Source: a bacterium
GTDB lineage: Bacteria > Electryoneota > RPQS01
Reading direction: 5' to 3'
Length of the DNA: 64,000 nucleotides
NCBI GenBank assembly: GCA_016702305.1
Contig: JADJEH010000001.1
Location: forward strand, 682,001 to 746,000
The translations under genes were made by a program, and so were the position numbers. The notes under the pieces are model-generated. The model searched no databases. It saw nothing but the letters and a program-made list of their open reading frames with translations, and was not told where the DNA came from. The first letter of the stretch is position 1. Each line of letters starts with the position of its first letter. Positions 33,288 to 41,764 of the stretch are shown here, piece after piece.

Positions 33288-36204
33288 TACCAAGTGGTGG
33301 TTCGCCGCCGCTGTCTTCGTTGCATCACTGCTCGTGTATTCCGCCACCATGGCTGACTCCGTGTCGTTCTGGGATTGCGGTGAATTCTCCGCCTGCTCAT
33401 ACACGCTATCAGTGCCGCATCCGCCGGGCTCGCCGCTGTTCTTGCTGGTCGGCCGTGTGTTTTCGATGGTTCCGATTTCTTCGGATATCGCGGTCCGCGT
33501 GACCTGGATGTCCGTACTGTCGAGCGCCTTCGCGATCCTGCTCGCGTTCCTCATCATTGTGCGGCTCATCCGCATCTTCCGCGGTCCTGAAGAAGACGAG
33601 TTAGCGCAGTGGCTGGTGTACGGCGGCGCCATGGTGGGTTCGCTGACGCTGGCGTTTTCCTACTCAATGTGGTTCAATGCGGTCGAGTCGGAAGTATACG
33701 CCATGAGTCAGTTGCTGACGCATCTGGTCGTGTGGCTGATACTCGTCTGGCACGAAAAGGCGGACGAACCGGGCAATGAACGCTGGCTGCTGCTCATCGG
33801 CTATGTCGTCGGATTGGCCACCGGTGTCCACCTACTGATGATATTGGCGATTCCCGCGCTGGCGCTGGTGATGTATTTCCGCCGCCGGTCATTCGACAGC
33901 AAGAGCTTTGCCGGTATGGTGATGATTACGGGTGCGGTGTTCATCATGGTATACCCGGGCGTCGTGAAATGGCTGCCAGCACTGGCGGCCAAGACCGAAA
34001 GCCTGTTTTCACCGTTCATCGTTGTGTTAGCGCTGGGCGGCGTCTTCTGGTGGGCCATCAAGAATAGCCACGGCATTATCGGAACGGTCGTCGCGGGTGT
34101 GCTGTTGATAATCATCGGCTACTCGACCTATACGATGATCTATATCCGGTCGGGATTGAATCCGCCGATTGACGAGAACGATCCTGAAACGCCGGCGGCA
34201 TTCCTGAGTTACCTGAACCGCGAACAGTATGGCGACCGGGCAATGTTCCCGCGCATGTGGAAGGGGAATCCCAACTACTCGAGCGAATGGGACTACTTCT
34301 GGGATTATCAGGTTAACAAGATGTTCAACCGCTACCTGCTCTGGCAGTTTGTGGGCCGGGAAGGCGCCCCAAGCCAGGAGTTCCAGGACGCAGGGGTTGA
34401 ACCGAATTATTCGATTCTCAGCATTCTGGGCGGACAACCGTCGGGAATTGTACGCTGGCTCGCGATTCTGACATGCGCGCCGTTGCTACTGGGTTTCTTT
34501 GGGTTCTTTCACCAGTACGGTAAGGATAAGACCGGCTGGCTCGTCGTAGCGACGATCTTTTTCATGACGGGTTACGCGATCATCCTGTACCTGAATCAGG
34601 ACGATCCGCAGCCGCGCGAACGTGACTATTCCTACGTCGGGGCGTTCTTTGCCTTTGCACTGTGGATTGGTTTCGGCGCCTACGCGGTTATGGATTGGGC
34701 GGCCAAGAAATTACAGAACTCGAAGGCGGCGGTCATCGGTGTGCTGGCAGGCCTGCTCATTTTGAGCCCGGGTATCATGCTGGCGCGTAACTACACGATG
34801 AACGACCGTTCGGACAATTACGTCGCGTTTGACTACAGTTACAATATGCTGATGTCGTGCGCACCGGGCGGTATTCTGTTTACGAACGGTGATAACGATA
34901 CCTTCCCTGTGTGGTACCTGCAAGAGGTCGCCGGTGTCCGCAAGGACGTCAGACTCGTCAACTTGAGTCTGTTGAACACGGGTTGGTACATCAAACAGTT
35001 GCGGGATCGGGAACCGAAAGTTCCCATCTCCTTCAACGACGCGTTTATTGATCGGTACGTGGACGGGCAGGATGCGCAGGCGCTGTTGTCGCGCTACTGG
35101 CCGGTCGAAAAGCACAAGGTCGAGCTGAATACTCGCGAAGGGAAAATGTCGTGGGACGTGCCCGGCGCGATGTACGTGCCCTACAAGCAGGGTGAGCCAC
35201 GGGACCCGAACTTCCTGCGCGTGCAGGATCAGATGATTCTGGACATCCTGCGGACTAACGCGGATCCCGCCAAGACACCGAATCCGAAGGATGTGTACTT
35301 TGCGGTGACCGTGGCGAACTCGAACATGATTGGCTTGCGGGACTACCTGCTGATGGAAGGGCTTGTCTTCCGCGTAACGCCGCAAGGCCGCCGCGGTATT
35401 GACGCGGAAAAGATCAAGACGCACCTTTTGCATACGTTTGAAGGGCATTTCCGCGGTATTGACGATCCCGGCGTACACTTTGATGACAACGTGTCCAAGT
35501 TGCTGCAGAATTATCGTTCGGCGTTCTTGCAGTTGTCCTATCAGTATCGCTCGCAGCCTGATCCGGCTGGATTTGTTCCGCAGACTTATAGTTCGCTGGA
35601 TGACCAGATCGCGAATTTTGATAAACTGTCCAACCGAGACAAGGGTTTGGCCCTGATGAAGCGGATGGATCAGCTTATTCCCGAAACAGTACGGCCGATT
35701 TCCAATGTTGAATTGTCGCTCCAGATAGGCCGGATGTTCGCGGACCTTGGTGATCTTGAAGAACTGCGCAAGCGGTTGGATTGGGCCACCGCTCGAAGTG
35801 ACCTTAGCTTTGACGCCAAGATGCGCGTGGCTGGTGCGTACGGCGGCTCGTTGAAGGATCCCGCCAAAGCCGCAGAGTTCGCACGCGCGGCGCTCGGTGA
35901 AACGCCGACGGCGGACCAGCTTTATTCCGCGGGTTCGACCATGTACGGATCCGACGCCTTCGACCTTGCGTCGCAGTATTTCGAGCGGGCGCTTCAAGCG
36001 GATCCGCGCAATGGTCAGGCCGTGGGTGGTCTGCTCCAAACGTATGAAAGACTCGGCGATTCGCAGAAGGCGATTACGCTGCTTGAAAACTGGTTGGTGA
36101 CGACGCCGTCCGACGCGAACGCCCGCCGCCGACTCGAAGATCTGAAACGCCGCGCCGGGCAACGTGATACGACTGCCGCGGCCACTCCTACTACTCCAAA
36201 CTAA
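33277..36204 (+). CDS. DUF2723 multi-spanning membrane protein with C-terminal TPR region
   Basis: A 975-residue protein starting with GTG. The N-terminal half has about 10-12 membrane helices and the DUF2723 signature FWDCGEFSA near residue 30 with PHPPGSPLFLLVGR, an arrangement (acidic residue pair in the first outside loop) like PMT/GT-C glycosyltransferases. YLNQDDPQPRERDYSYVGAFF near residue 435 is also typical. Residues about 515-770 form a soluble domain; residues about 800-960 carry TPR-like repeats and a Thr/Pro tail. Relatives in Bacteroidota have been proposed to glycosylate proteins; I cannot confirm that from sequence. The TPR end may choose substrates. Confidence 0.85.
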   Translation: MRFSTKWWFAAAVFVASLLVYSATMADSVSFWDCGEFSACSYTLSVPHPPGSPLFLLVGRVFSMVPISSDIAVRVTWMSVLSSAFAILLAFLIIVRLIRIFRGPEEDELAQWLVYGGAMVGSLTLAFSYSMWFNAVESEVYAMSQLLTHLVVWLILVWHEKADEPGNERWLLLIGYVVGLATGVHLLMILAIPALALVMYFRRRSFDSKSFAGMVMITGAVFIMVYPGVVKWLPALAAKTESLFSPFIVVLALGGVFWWAIKNSHGIIGTVVAGVLLIIIGYSTYTMIYIRSGLNPPIDENDPETPAAFLSYLNREQYGDRAMFPRMWKGNPNYSSEWDYFWDYQVNKMFNRYLLWQFVGREGAPSQEFQDAGVEPNYSILSILGGQPSGIVRWLAILTCAPLLLGFFGFFHQYGKDKTGWLVVATIFFMTGYAIILYLNQDDPQPRERDYSYVGAFFAFALWIGFGAYAVMDWAAKKLQNSKAAVIGVLAGLLILSPGIMLARNYTMNDRSDNYVAFDYSYNMLMSCAPGGILFTNGDNDTFPVWYLQEVAGVRKDVRLVNLSLLNTGWYIKQLRDREPKVPISFNDAFIDRYVDGQDAQALLSRYWPVEKHKVELNTREGKMSWDVPGAMYVPYKQGEPRDPNFLRVQDQMILDILRTNADPAKTPNPKDVYFAVTVANSNMIGLRDYLLMEGLVFRVTPQGRRGIDAEKIKTHLLHTFEGHFRGIDDPGVHFDDNVSKLLQNYRSAFLQLSYQYRSQPDPAGFVPQTYSSLDDQIANFDKLSNRDKGLALMKRMDQLIPETVRPISNVELSLQIGRMFADLGDLEELRKRLDWATARSDLSFDAKMRVAGAYGGSLKDPAKAAEFARAALGETPTADQLYSAGSTMYGSDAFDLASQYFERALQADPRNGQAVGGLLQTYERLGDSQKAITLLENWLVTTPSDANARRRLEDLKRRAGQRDTTAAATPTTPN

Positions 36205-36241
36205 GTAACCTTTAGCAACCTTTGCAATTCGGAGGCATCGC

Positions 36242-36985
36242 ATGAACCGACTAATCGGACTCCTCAGCATCGCAACATTGTTGACACTGTCGGTCACCAC
36301 CTCGAGCTTCGCGTACGACAGCCCGCGTAAGTACGGTATTCAGATGGGCGGCGGTTTCGGCGTCTATGACATGGGAGATATCAGCCTCGGTACGGACTAC
36401 CTGCTGGGACTACGTCCGGGCAATTCCGCAAGCACCGCTGACGGCGGACCGATGGGCAACTTTGCCGTGATCTACCGGCCCTCGCGGCACCAGATGTGGG
36501 AAATCGGTTATAACCCACTGTTCGACGTCGAGAATTTGGTCGAGAATTCGCGTGGCGATTCTTCGGGGCAGATTCTTATGCATGCTAATGAGTTCTACGC
36601 AAAGGCGATGATTGTCACCTACCCGGCAGAGCGTCTAAACCTGAACTTTGGTCTTGGCATCGGCTATTACAACACCGAGTTGCAGATTCAGGATGACTTC
36701 ACGCGCCGTTTCTATTACGATGCGGTTGGCCGCGGCTGGGGCGCGCTGGGCTCAGTAGGTCTTGAATTGGGTTTGTCCGAGCGTATGGGATTGTACTTGG
36801 GCGGCGGTGGTCGTCTGGTGAACACGACGAATTTTACGCATGAGTCTTCGCCCGGCGTGCGCTCGGCGGTGTCCGTGCTCGGCGGCAGCCGCCCGTTTGA
36901 AGTGAACTTGACCGGCGGCTACGGCCAACTTGGTTTGCGGTTCTACTTCGACAAAGTCACGAAGCCGATTGACTTCAATCGCTAA
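36242..36985 (+). CDS. Small outer-membrane beta-barrel protein
   Basis: A 247-residue protein with a signal peptide (residues 1-24, ending SSFAYDS), then short amphipathic strands and glycine/tyrosine-rich turns (YGIQMGGGFGVYDMG; LNFGLGIGYYNTEL; GLYLGGGGRLV) and a final aromatic strand GQLGLRFYFD followed by a short polar tail. This is an OmpA/OmpX-like barrel of about 10 strands with no OmpA-like peptidoglycan domain. CGGAGG precedes the ATG at good spacing. A terminator follows at 37012, so it closes the DUF2723 unit. Confidence 0.75.
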   Translation: MNRLIGLLSIATLLTLSVTTSSFAYDSPRKYGIQMGGGFGVYDMGDISLGTDYLLGLRPGNSASTADGGPMGNFAVIYRPSRHQMWEIGYNPLFDVENLVENSRGDSSGQILMHANEFYAKAMIVTYPAERLNLNFGLGIGYYNTELQIQDDFTRRFYYDAVGRGWGALGSVGLELGLSERMGLYLGGGGRLVNTTNFTHESSPGVRSAVSVLGGSRPFEVNLTGGYGQLGLRFYFDKVTKPIDFNR

Positions 36986-37011
36986 AACACTCAATTTCCG
37001 TCTTGAAAACT

Positions 37012-37045
37012 GACCATCCTGGCCATTAGGCAGGGTGGTCTTTTT
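37012..37045 (+). terminator. Intrinsic terminator after the outer-membrane barrel gene
   Basis: GACCATCCTG and CAGGGTGGTC form a 10-bp stem (one G-T pair) with a 9-nt loop, followed by TTTTT. Confidence 0.87.
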
Positions 37046-37075
37046 CCTAAATATACCCGAAGTCTGATTTTAAAC

Positions 37076-37537
37076 ATGGCTACGGACATCCTAATTCTGC
37101 TCGGATCGGAAAGCGACAAGGAACAGTTCGACGATACCGCCCGATATGCCGATTATTTTGGCATCACGTGGGAGCTGGAAGTTATCTCGGCGCATCGCAA
37201 TCCGCAGAAGTTAGTTACCCGCCTCAAACACGCTGAAGAGACCGGCACGGAGGTGCTGATCGCCTGCGCAGGCATGGCGGCCCACCTTGCGGGGGCCTGC
37301 GCCGCGCACTCGGTATTACCGGTCATCGGTGTACCCGGTGCGGGCTCGACATTGGGCGGGCTCGACGCGTTGTTGTCTACAGTACAAATGCCGGCCGGCG
37401 TACCCGTGGCGACCGTTGCCATTGGCAAAGCGGGCGCGCGTAACGCCGTCATTCTTGCCGCGCAAATTCTGGCGGTCAAGCGGCCCGAAATTCGAACGAA
37501 GCTGCGTGAATTCAAAGCGCAAGGCGCCCGACTTTGA
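37076..37537 (+). CDS. purE: 5-(carboxyamino)imidazole ribonucleotide mutase
   Basis: Purine biosynthesis enzyme of 153 residues. LLGSESDKEQ (substrate-binding Ser/Asp) is at residues about 8-17, VISAHRNP with the catalytic His at about 38-45, IACAGMAAHLAGACA at about 62-76 and STVQMPAGVPVATVAIG near 104. The class I consensus GAGGAAHL reads CAGMAAHL here, a modest deviation. No purK is adjacent and purD lies 24 kb away on the other strand. A terminator sits 30 nt upstream and I see no clear promoter in between. Confidence 0.94.
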   Translation: MATDILILLGSESDKEQFDDTARYADYFGITWELEVISAHRNPQKLVTRLKHAEETGTEVLIACAGMAAHLAGACAAHSVLPVIGVPGAGSTLGGLDALLSTVQMPAGVPVATVAIGKAGARNAVILAAQILAVKRPEIRTKLREFKAQGARL

Positions 37538-38247
37538 AAGCACTTGTTGTCATACCGACTTACAATGAGAAAGAAGGCATCGAGGCGATCACGCGAGCGG
37601 TGCTCGATCAGCAATTGGGATTGGATATCTTGATTGTTGATGACAATTCGCCTGATGGCACGGCCGAGATCGTCAAGCGCATGCAAACGAATGAGCCGCA
37701 TCTTCATTTGATGCAGCGCGCAGGCAAACTCGGACTTGGTACGGCCTATGTAGCGGGGTTCCGTTTCGCCATCGAACGCGGGTATGACGCCGTGTTCGAG
37801 ATGGACGCGGACTTCTCGCACGACCCCTTGGTCCTACCGCAATTTCTTGAGCAAATCAAGGAGCATGATTTCGTCCTCGGTTCGCGTTATGTGAACGGAA
37901 TCTCCGTGGTGAACTGGCCGTTGTCGCGCTTGATGCTGAGCTATTTCGCGTCATACTACACGCGCTGCATCACAGGCATGCCGATTAAGGACCCGACCGG
38001 CGGCTTCAAGTGTTTCCGCACGAAGGTATTGGAGGCGATTGACCTGAGCCAAGTCCGCTCGAACGGCTACAGTTTCCAAATTGAGATGAATTTCAAGGCT
38101 TGGAAGAAAGGTTTCAAGTACATTGAAATTCCGATCATTTTTGTGGACCGCCGGGCCGGGCATTCCAAGATGTCAAAGGCGATTATCCGTGAAGCGGTTT
38201 GGATGGTTTGGAAGTTGCGCTTCAAGTCGTTGTTTGGCCGCTTGTAG
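37534..38247 (+). CDS. Polyprenol-monophosphate mannose/glucose synthase-like glycosyltransferase (GT2)
   Basis: A 237-residue DPM1-like GT2 enzyme that would move a sugar from a nucleotide donor to a polyprenyl phosphate at the inner face of the membrane. VVIPTYNEKEGIEAI opens it, then VDDNSPDGTAEIV, FEMDADFSHDP (DxD motif, residues about 88-98) and GSRYVNG. It lacks the C-terminal membrane domain. Start is a TTG overlapping the purE stop. The product would feed GT-C enzymes, such as a DUF2723-type protein; that link is an inference. Confidence 0.88.
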   Translation: MKALVVIPTYNEKEGIEAITRAVLDQQLGLDILIVDDNSPDGTAEIVKRMQTNEPHLHLMQRAGKLGLGTAYVAGFRFAIERGYDAVFEMDADFSHDPLVLPQFLEQIKEHDFVLGSRYVNGISVVNWPLSRLMLSYFASYYTRCITGMPIKDPTGGFKCFRTKVLEAIDLSQVRSNGYSFQIEMNFKAWKKGFKYIEIPIIFVDRRAGHSKMSKAIIREAVWMVWKLRFKSLFGRL

Positions 38248-39108
38248 ATGAACGCCCGCCGCTGCGTAACCGCCGTGGTGGTGACCTACAACTCCGCGGA
38301 AACGATCGCGCGGTGCGTTATGTCGCTGCATGATACCGCGCCCGCGTGGATTGATCGCGTCATTGTCGTTGACAACTCGTCATCGGACAACACGGTAAGT
38401 GTCCTGAAGGCGTTAGACGGCGACCTGACGATTCTGACGAACGAACGGAATTTTGGTTTTGGCGCGGCATGCAATCGCGGCGCCCGCGGCGCGGCCACGG
38501 ATTACCTGCTGTTCTTGAACCCGGACGCGGCGCTGGAACCGAATTGTCTTGCTGAACTCGTTCGATTTCTGGATGCTCGCGAAGCCGCGTCGTGCTGCGG
38601 TCCGCGAATCCAAGACGAAACCGGCCGCCCCGACCCTGCGGCGCGACGTGGTTTCCCGACCCCGTGGAACGCGCTGGGCCGGTTGTTCTTCGTGGAAAAA
38701 CTGTTCCCGCGCAGCCGCTGGTTTGCCAGTTATTCCATGCCGTGGCTCGGGTATGAACGAGAAGTGCGCGTGGACACGATACTGGGCGCGTGCATGCTGG
38801 TCCGGCGGAGCGCATTCGACCGCATTAGTGGATTCGACGAAGACTATTTTCTCTTTGGCGAAGACATTGATTTGTGCAAGCGCTTCAGCGACCTAAAGCT
38901 GGAGTCGTGGTTCGTACCGACTGCACGACTGCTGCACCGCGGCGGTCATAGTATGAAGTCGGAGACGCGCGTGGCACGGCGCGAATTCTATCGTGCCATG
39001 CGAATATATATGTCGAAGCACTGGCGCGATTTGCCGACTCCGGCATACAGGTTAATAGAGATGGGAATTGGATTGCGCGCCTTAGTGGACCGCTTAATTG
39101 GTCATTAG
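38248..39108 (+). CDS. Family 2 glycosyltransferase (rhamnosyltransferase-like)
   Basis: A 286-residue GT2 enzyme that begins directly after the preceding stop. VVTYNSAETIARCVMSL, VVDNSSSDNTV, NERNFGFGAACNRG and FLNPDAALEP (residues about 90-99) are present, as is FGEDIDLCKRFSDL near residue 209. Close in kind to the genes at 1201 and 32238, making four GT2 enzymes in the window. Donor sugar unknown. Confidence 0.87.
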   Translation: MNARRCVTAVVVTYNSAETIARCVMSLHDTAPAWIDRVIVVDNSSSDNTVSVLKALDGDLTILTNERNFGFGAACNRGARGAATDYLLFLNPDAALEPNCLAELVRFLDAREAASCCGPRIQDETGRPDPAARRGFPTPWNALGRLFFVEKLFPRSRWFASYSMPWLGYEREVRVDTILGACMLVRRSAFDRISGFDEDYFLFGEDIDLCKRFSDLKLESWFVPTARLLHRGGHSMKSETRVARREFYRAMRIYMSKHWRDLPTPAYRLIEMGIGLRALVDRLIGH

Positions 39109-39149
39109 CGGCGCATCACCGTGGATTTTTCAGCAAGAGGAGGCTGGGC

Positions 39150-40193
39150 ATGAGCACCTCAACTGTTCAGGATAAGTCGCGCGGAGTGAGCGCGACCAAT
39201 GGAACCGCGCCGCCTGGCAAGCCGGGATTTGCGTCCGGGTTTTTGCTTGATTTCGAAAAACCAATCGTCGAACTCGAGCATAAGATCTCCGAAATGCGAG
39301 TCCTGGCCGAGAGCTCGGGCATGGGCAACATGTCGGTCGAGATTGACCGCATGCAAAAGAAGGCCACCCGCCTGCGCGAAGAGGTCTTCTCGAAATTGAC
39401 GCGCTGGCAGAAGGTGCAGCTCGCTCGCCACCCGCGACGCCCCTACACGCTCGACTATGTCGAACGGATTTGCTCCAATTTCATTGAACTGCACGGCGAC
39501 CGGTGTTTCGCTGACGATCGCGCACTGGTCTCCGGTATCGCTGACATTGACGGCCGCAGCGTGATGATCATGGGACATCAGAAAGGCCGCGGCACAAAAG
39601 AGAATATCTACCGCAACTTCGGCATGGCGAATCCGGAAGGATATCGCAAGGCAGTTCGGCATTTGATGATCGCGCAGAAATTCAAGCTGCCCGTCATTAC
39701 ATTCATTGACACGCCCGGCGCGTATCCCGGGTTGGGCGCGGAAGAACGCGGACAGGCCGAGGCCATTGCGCGCAGTCTCTATGAAATGGCGCGCTTGCAG
39801 GTGCCGATTCTGACTTTTGTGATTGGTGAGGGCGGTTCGGGCGGTGCGCTGGCAATTTCAATTGCGGACCGCATCTTCATGCTTGAGTATTCCATCTACT
39901 CGGTAATTTCGCCCGAAGGTTGTGCGTCTATTCTCTATCGCGATGCAGGTCAGGCGCCACAGGCGGCGGAAGCGCTCAAGTTAACGGCGGACGATCTGCT
40001 CGAATTGAAGATCATTGACGGTATCATCCCGGAACCCGCGGGCGGCGCGCATGAGAACTATGACGAGATTGCGTCCCGTTTGAAAGAACGCATTCAAGCG
40101 ACGCTGCCTGAATTGCTGTCGGAGTCGCCGGAGAAGCTGTTAGAAGCGCGGCACCGGAAGTACGAGCGTATCGGCTTCTACCTCGAGTCTTGA
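39150..40193 (+). CDS. accA: Acetyl-CoA carboxylase carboxyltransferase subunit alpha
   Basis: Half of the carboxyltransferase that makes malonyl-CoA. The 347-residue protein has an N-terminal extension of about 25 residues (Ser/Thr/Pro-rich) compared with E. coli AccA, then LDFEKPIVELEHKI and the crotonase-like core with MIMGHQKGRGTKEN, DTPGAYPGLGAEERGQ, the oxyanion GEGGSGGALA and SVISPEGCASILYRD. AGGAGG lies 10 nt before the ATG. accD is not in the window; the biotin carboxylase and carrier at 44656-46669 could serve it. Confidence 0.96.
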   Translation: MSTSTVQDKSRGVSATNGTAPPGKPGFASGFLLDFEKPIVELEHKISEMRVLAESSGMGNMSVEIDRMQKKATRLREEVFSKLTRWQKVQLARHPRRPYTLDYVERICSNFIELHGDRCFADDRALVSGIADIDGRSVMIMGHQKGRGTKENIYRNFGMANPEGYRKAVRHLMIAQKFKLPVITFIDTPGAYPGLGAEERGQAEAIARSLYEMARLQVPILTFVIGEGGSGGALAISIADRIFMLEYSIYSVISPEGCASILYRDAGQAPQAAEALKLTADDLLELKIIDGIIPEPAGGAHENYDEIASRLKERIQATLPELLSESPEKLLEARHRKYERIGFYLES

Positions 40194-40600
40194 GCGATCT
40201 CCGCAAAGAGTCGGTGTCGCGGTTGCGCGTTCGATACGCGGAAACTGATGCGATGGGGTGGGTTTATTACGCCTGTTACTATCAGTACTTCGAGGTGGCC
40301 CGTTCTGACTTGATTCGTAATCTGTGGAAGTCCTATCGGCGCATTGAAGACGAAGACGGTCTTAAGCTGCCCGTCGTCGAGTCCGGCTGCAAGTATCACA
40401 GCGGCGCACGCTATGAAGATGAGTTGGACATCCACGCGATTCTGACCCTCGACGGTCCACGACTGCGCTTTGAATACACGGTACGACGGGCTAATGCAGT
40501 CGAATCCATTGCGACCGGTTTTACCGTGCATTGCTTTGTGGATGAGCGCGGCCGCCCCGTGCGCTTGCCGCGATCGTTTGTCGAGTTCATGCATACATGA
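40190..40600 (+). CDS. Acyl-CoA thioesterase, 4HBT/YbgC type
   Basis: A 136-residue hot-dog-fold thioesterase. VRYAETDAMGWVYYACYYQYFE near residue 15 is the 4HBT active-site region with the catalytic Asp; the usual HANY is YACY here. It starts with TTG overlapping the accA stop and its end overlaps the next gene (ATGA). In many Gram-negative bacteria YbgC lies with tol-pal; here it follows accA. It may hydrolyse acyl-CoA or acyl-ACP. Confidence 0.88.
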   Translation: MSDLRKESVSRLRVRYAETDAMGWVYYACYYQYFEVARSDLIRNLWKSYRRIEDEDGLKLPVVESGCKYHSGARYEDELDIHAILTLDGPRLRFEYTVRRANAVESIATGFTVHCFVDERGRPVRLPRSFVEFMHT

Positions 40601-41580
40601 GCGAGCGCGTGTTGGTCACCGGCGCGACCGGCTTTGTAGGTAGTCACGTCGCGGAAAAAATGCTATTGAACGGCAAGACTGTCCGGCTGTTGGTCCGCGA
40701 CGCGCGAAGGCTGAAGTGGTTTAGTCCCGATCGTTTTGAAATCTCGACCGCAGGACTCAACGATGAATCGGAACTGACGCGCGCCCTCGATTCCGTGGAT
40801 GTGGTGATTCACTGCGCGGGTGTCACGAAGACTGCGCGACGCGAAGAGTTCTTTGAAGTAAACGAGAACGCCACACGTACCTTGGCACGCGCCAGCGAGC
40901 GAGCGGGTGTGCGGCGCTTCGTACATTGCTCAACGCTTGCGGTGTGCGGTCCATCGGCGGCCGGCGCGGTCATCCATGAAACGGATATTGAAAAGCCGAT
41001 CACCGATTACGGCCGCAGTAAACTTGCGGGCGAACATGCTGTTCGTGGCGAGTTAGGCCGTGCGGAATGGGTGATCTTACGTCCGCCCGCTGTAATGGGG
41101 CCGCGGGACGAGCAGTTCCTGCCGCTGTTTAAAATGATGTGGACGTGGCGATTCTACACCGACGTTGGATTCAGGCCGCGTGAGTACAGTCTCATCGGCG
41201 TGCGAGATCTCGCGGATGGGCTTTGTCTTGCGGCAGACGTCTCATCAGGATTGCGCGAAACGTACTTTGTGACGATGCCGGAGCCTGTGGCTTGGCACGT
41301 CGTTGCCGATGCGTTCGCCGGTGCGTCCGGCAGACGCGCGCACAAGGTCGTTATCCCCGAGATGGTTGCACGTTCCCTCGGCGTGTTTGGCGATCTTTCA
41401 ATGCGATTCAGCGGGAAGCCCGCACTGCTGAATTCTGACAAGGTCACGGAAATCTTGGCGGATGGGTGGGCATGTTCGGGTGAGAAGATTGCTCGCGCCT
41501 GGGGATTCCGTTGCAAAGACGGGTTGAGCGATGTGGTGCGGGATACCTTGACATTCTATCGGGAAGTGAATTGGCTTTAG
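40597..41580 (+). CDS. NAD(P)-dependent epimerase/dehydratase (extended SDR)
   Basis: A 327-residue Rossmann enzyme. The nucleotide-binding motif VTGATGFVGSHVAEKM is at residues 5-20, followed by VDVVIHCAGVTK and the catalytic Tyr and Lys in ITDYGRSKLAGE near residue 137 with a Ser in HCSTLAV. It resembles nucleoside-diphosphate-sugar epimerases and dihydroflavonol-reductase-like SDRs; the substrate is not predictable. It overlaps the thioesterase gene by 4 nt. Confidence 0.88.
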   Translation: MSERVLVTGATGFVGSHVAEKMLLNGKTVRLLVRDARRLKWFSPDRFEISTAGLNDESELTRALDSVDVVIHCAGVTKTARREEFFEVNENATRTLARASERAGVRRFVHCSTLAVCGPSAAGAVIHETDIEKPITDYGRSKLAGEHAVRGELGRAEWVILRPPAVMGPRDEQFLPLFKMMWTWRFYTDVGFRPREYSLIGVRDLADGLCLAADVSSGLRETYFVTMPEPVAWHVVADAFAGASGRRAHKVVIPEMVARSLGVFGDLSMRFSGKPALLNSDKVTEILADGWACSGEKIARAWGFRCKDGLSDVVRDTLTFYREVNWL

Positions 41581-41596
41581 CAGCGGGGCCAGCGGA

Positions 41597-41764
41597 GTGG
41601 GGAAGAAACAAAAAAAGAAGAGCGTCAAGAAGCGCATACCACTACCGTTGAAGCCGCCCAAAGCCGAGCCGCATCCGAAAGCATACCGCCGCCATGAGAA
41701 ACATGCGCGGGACTTGCGCGAGCTAACGGACGTCCGTGATGAATCGTCTCGCTCAGGCGATTGA
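41597..41764 (+). CDS. Possible small lysine-rich protein (55 residues)
   Basis: A GTG-start frame in the only sizeable gap between the epimerase and the helicase gene. It begins MGKKQKKKSVKKRIPLPLK and continues with Pro-, His- and Arg-rich sequence (PKAEPHPKAYRRHEKHARD). It overlaps the first 29 nt of the helicase gene. AGCGGAG just before the GTG is a weak ribosome-binding site. The composition resembles small nucleic-acid-binding tails. It may be a real small gene, or open frame before the helicase. No family recognised. Confidence 0.4.
   Translation: MGKKQKKKSVKKRIPLPLKPPKAEPHPKAYRRHEKHARDLRELTDVRDESSRSGD

Noticed and set aside
34711..36300. 529-codon minus-strand frame opposite the DUF2723 gene
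   Set aside because: Arg/His/Val-rich composition and no motifs; it arises from the codon bias of the real gene on the plus strand.
39109..39149. Regulatory element before accA
   Set aside because: The 41-nt gap holds only the AGGAGG ribosome-binding site; no hairpin or promoter is visible.
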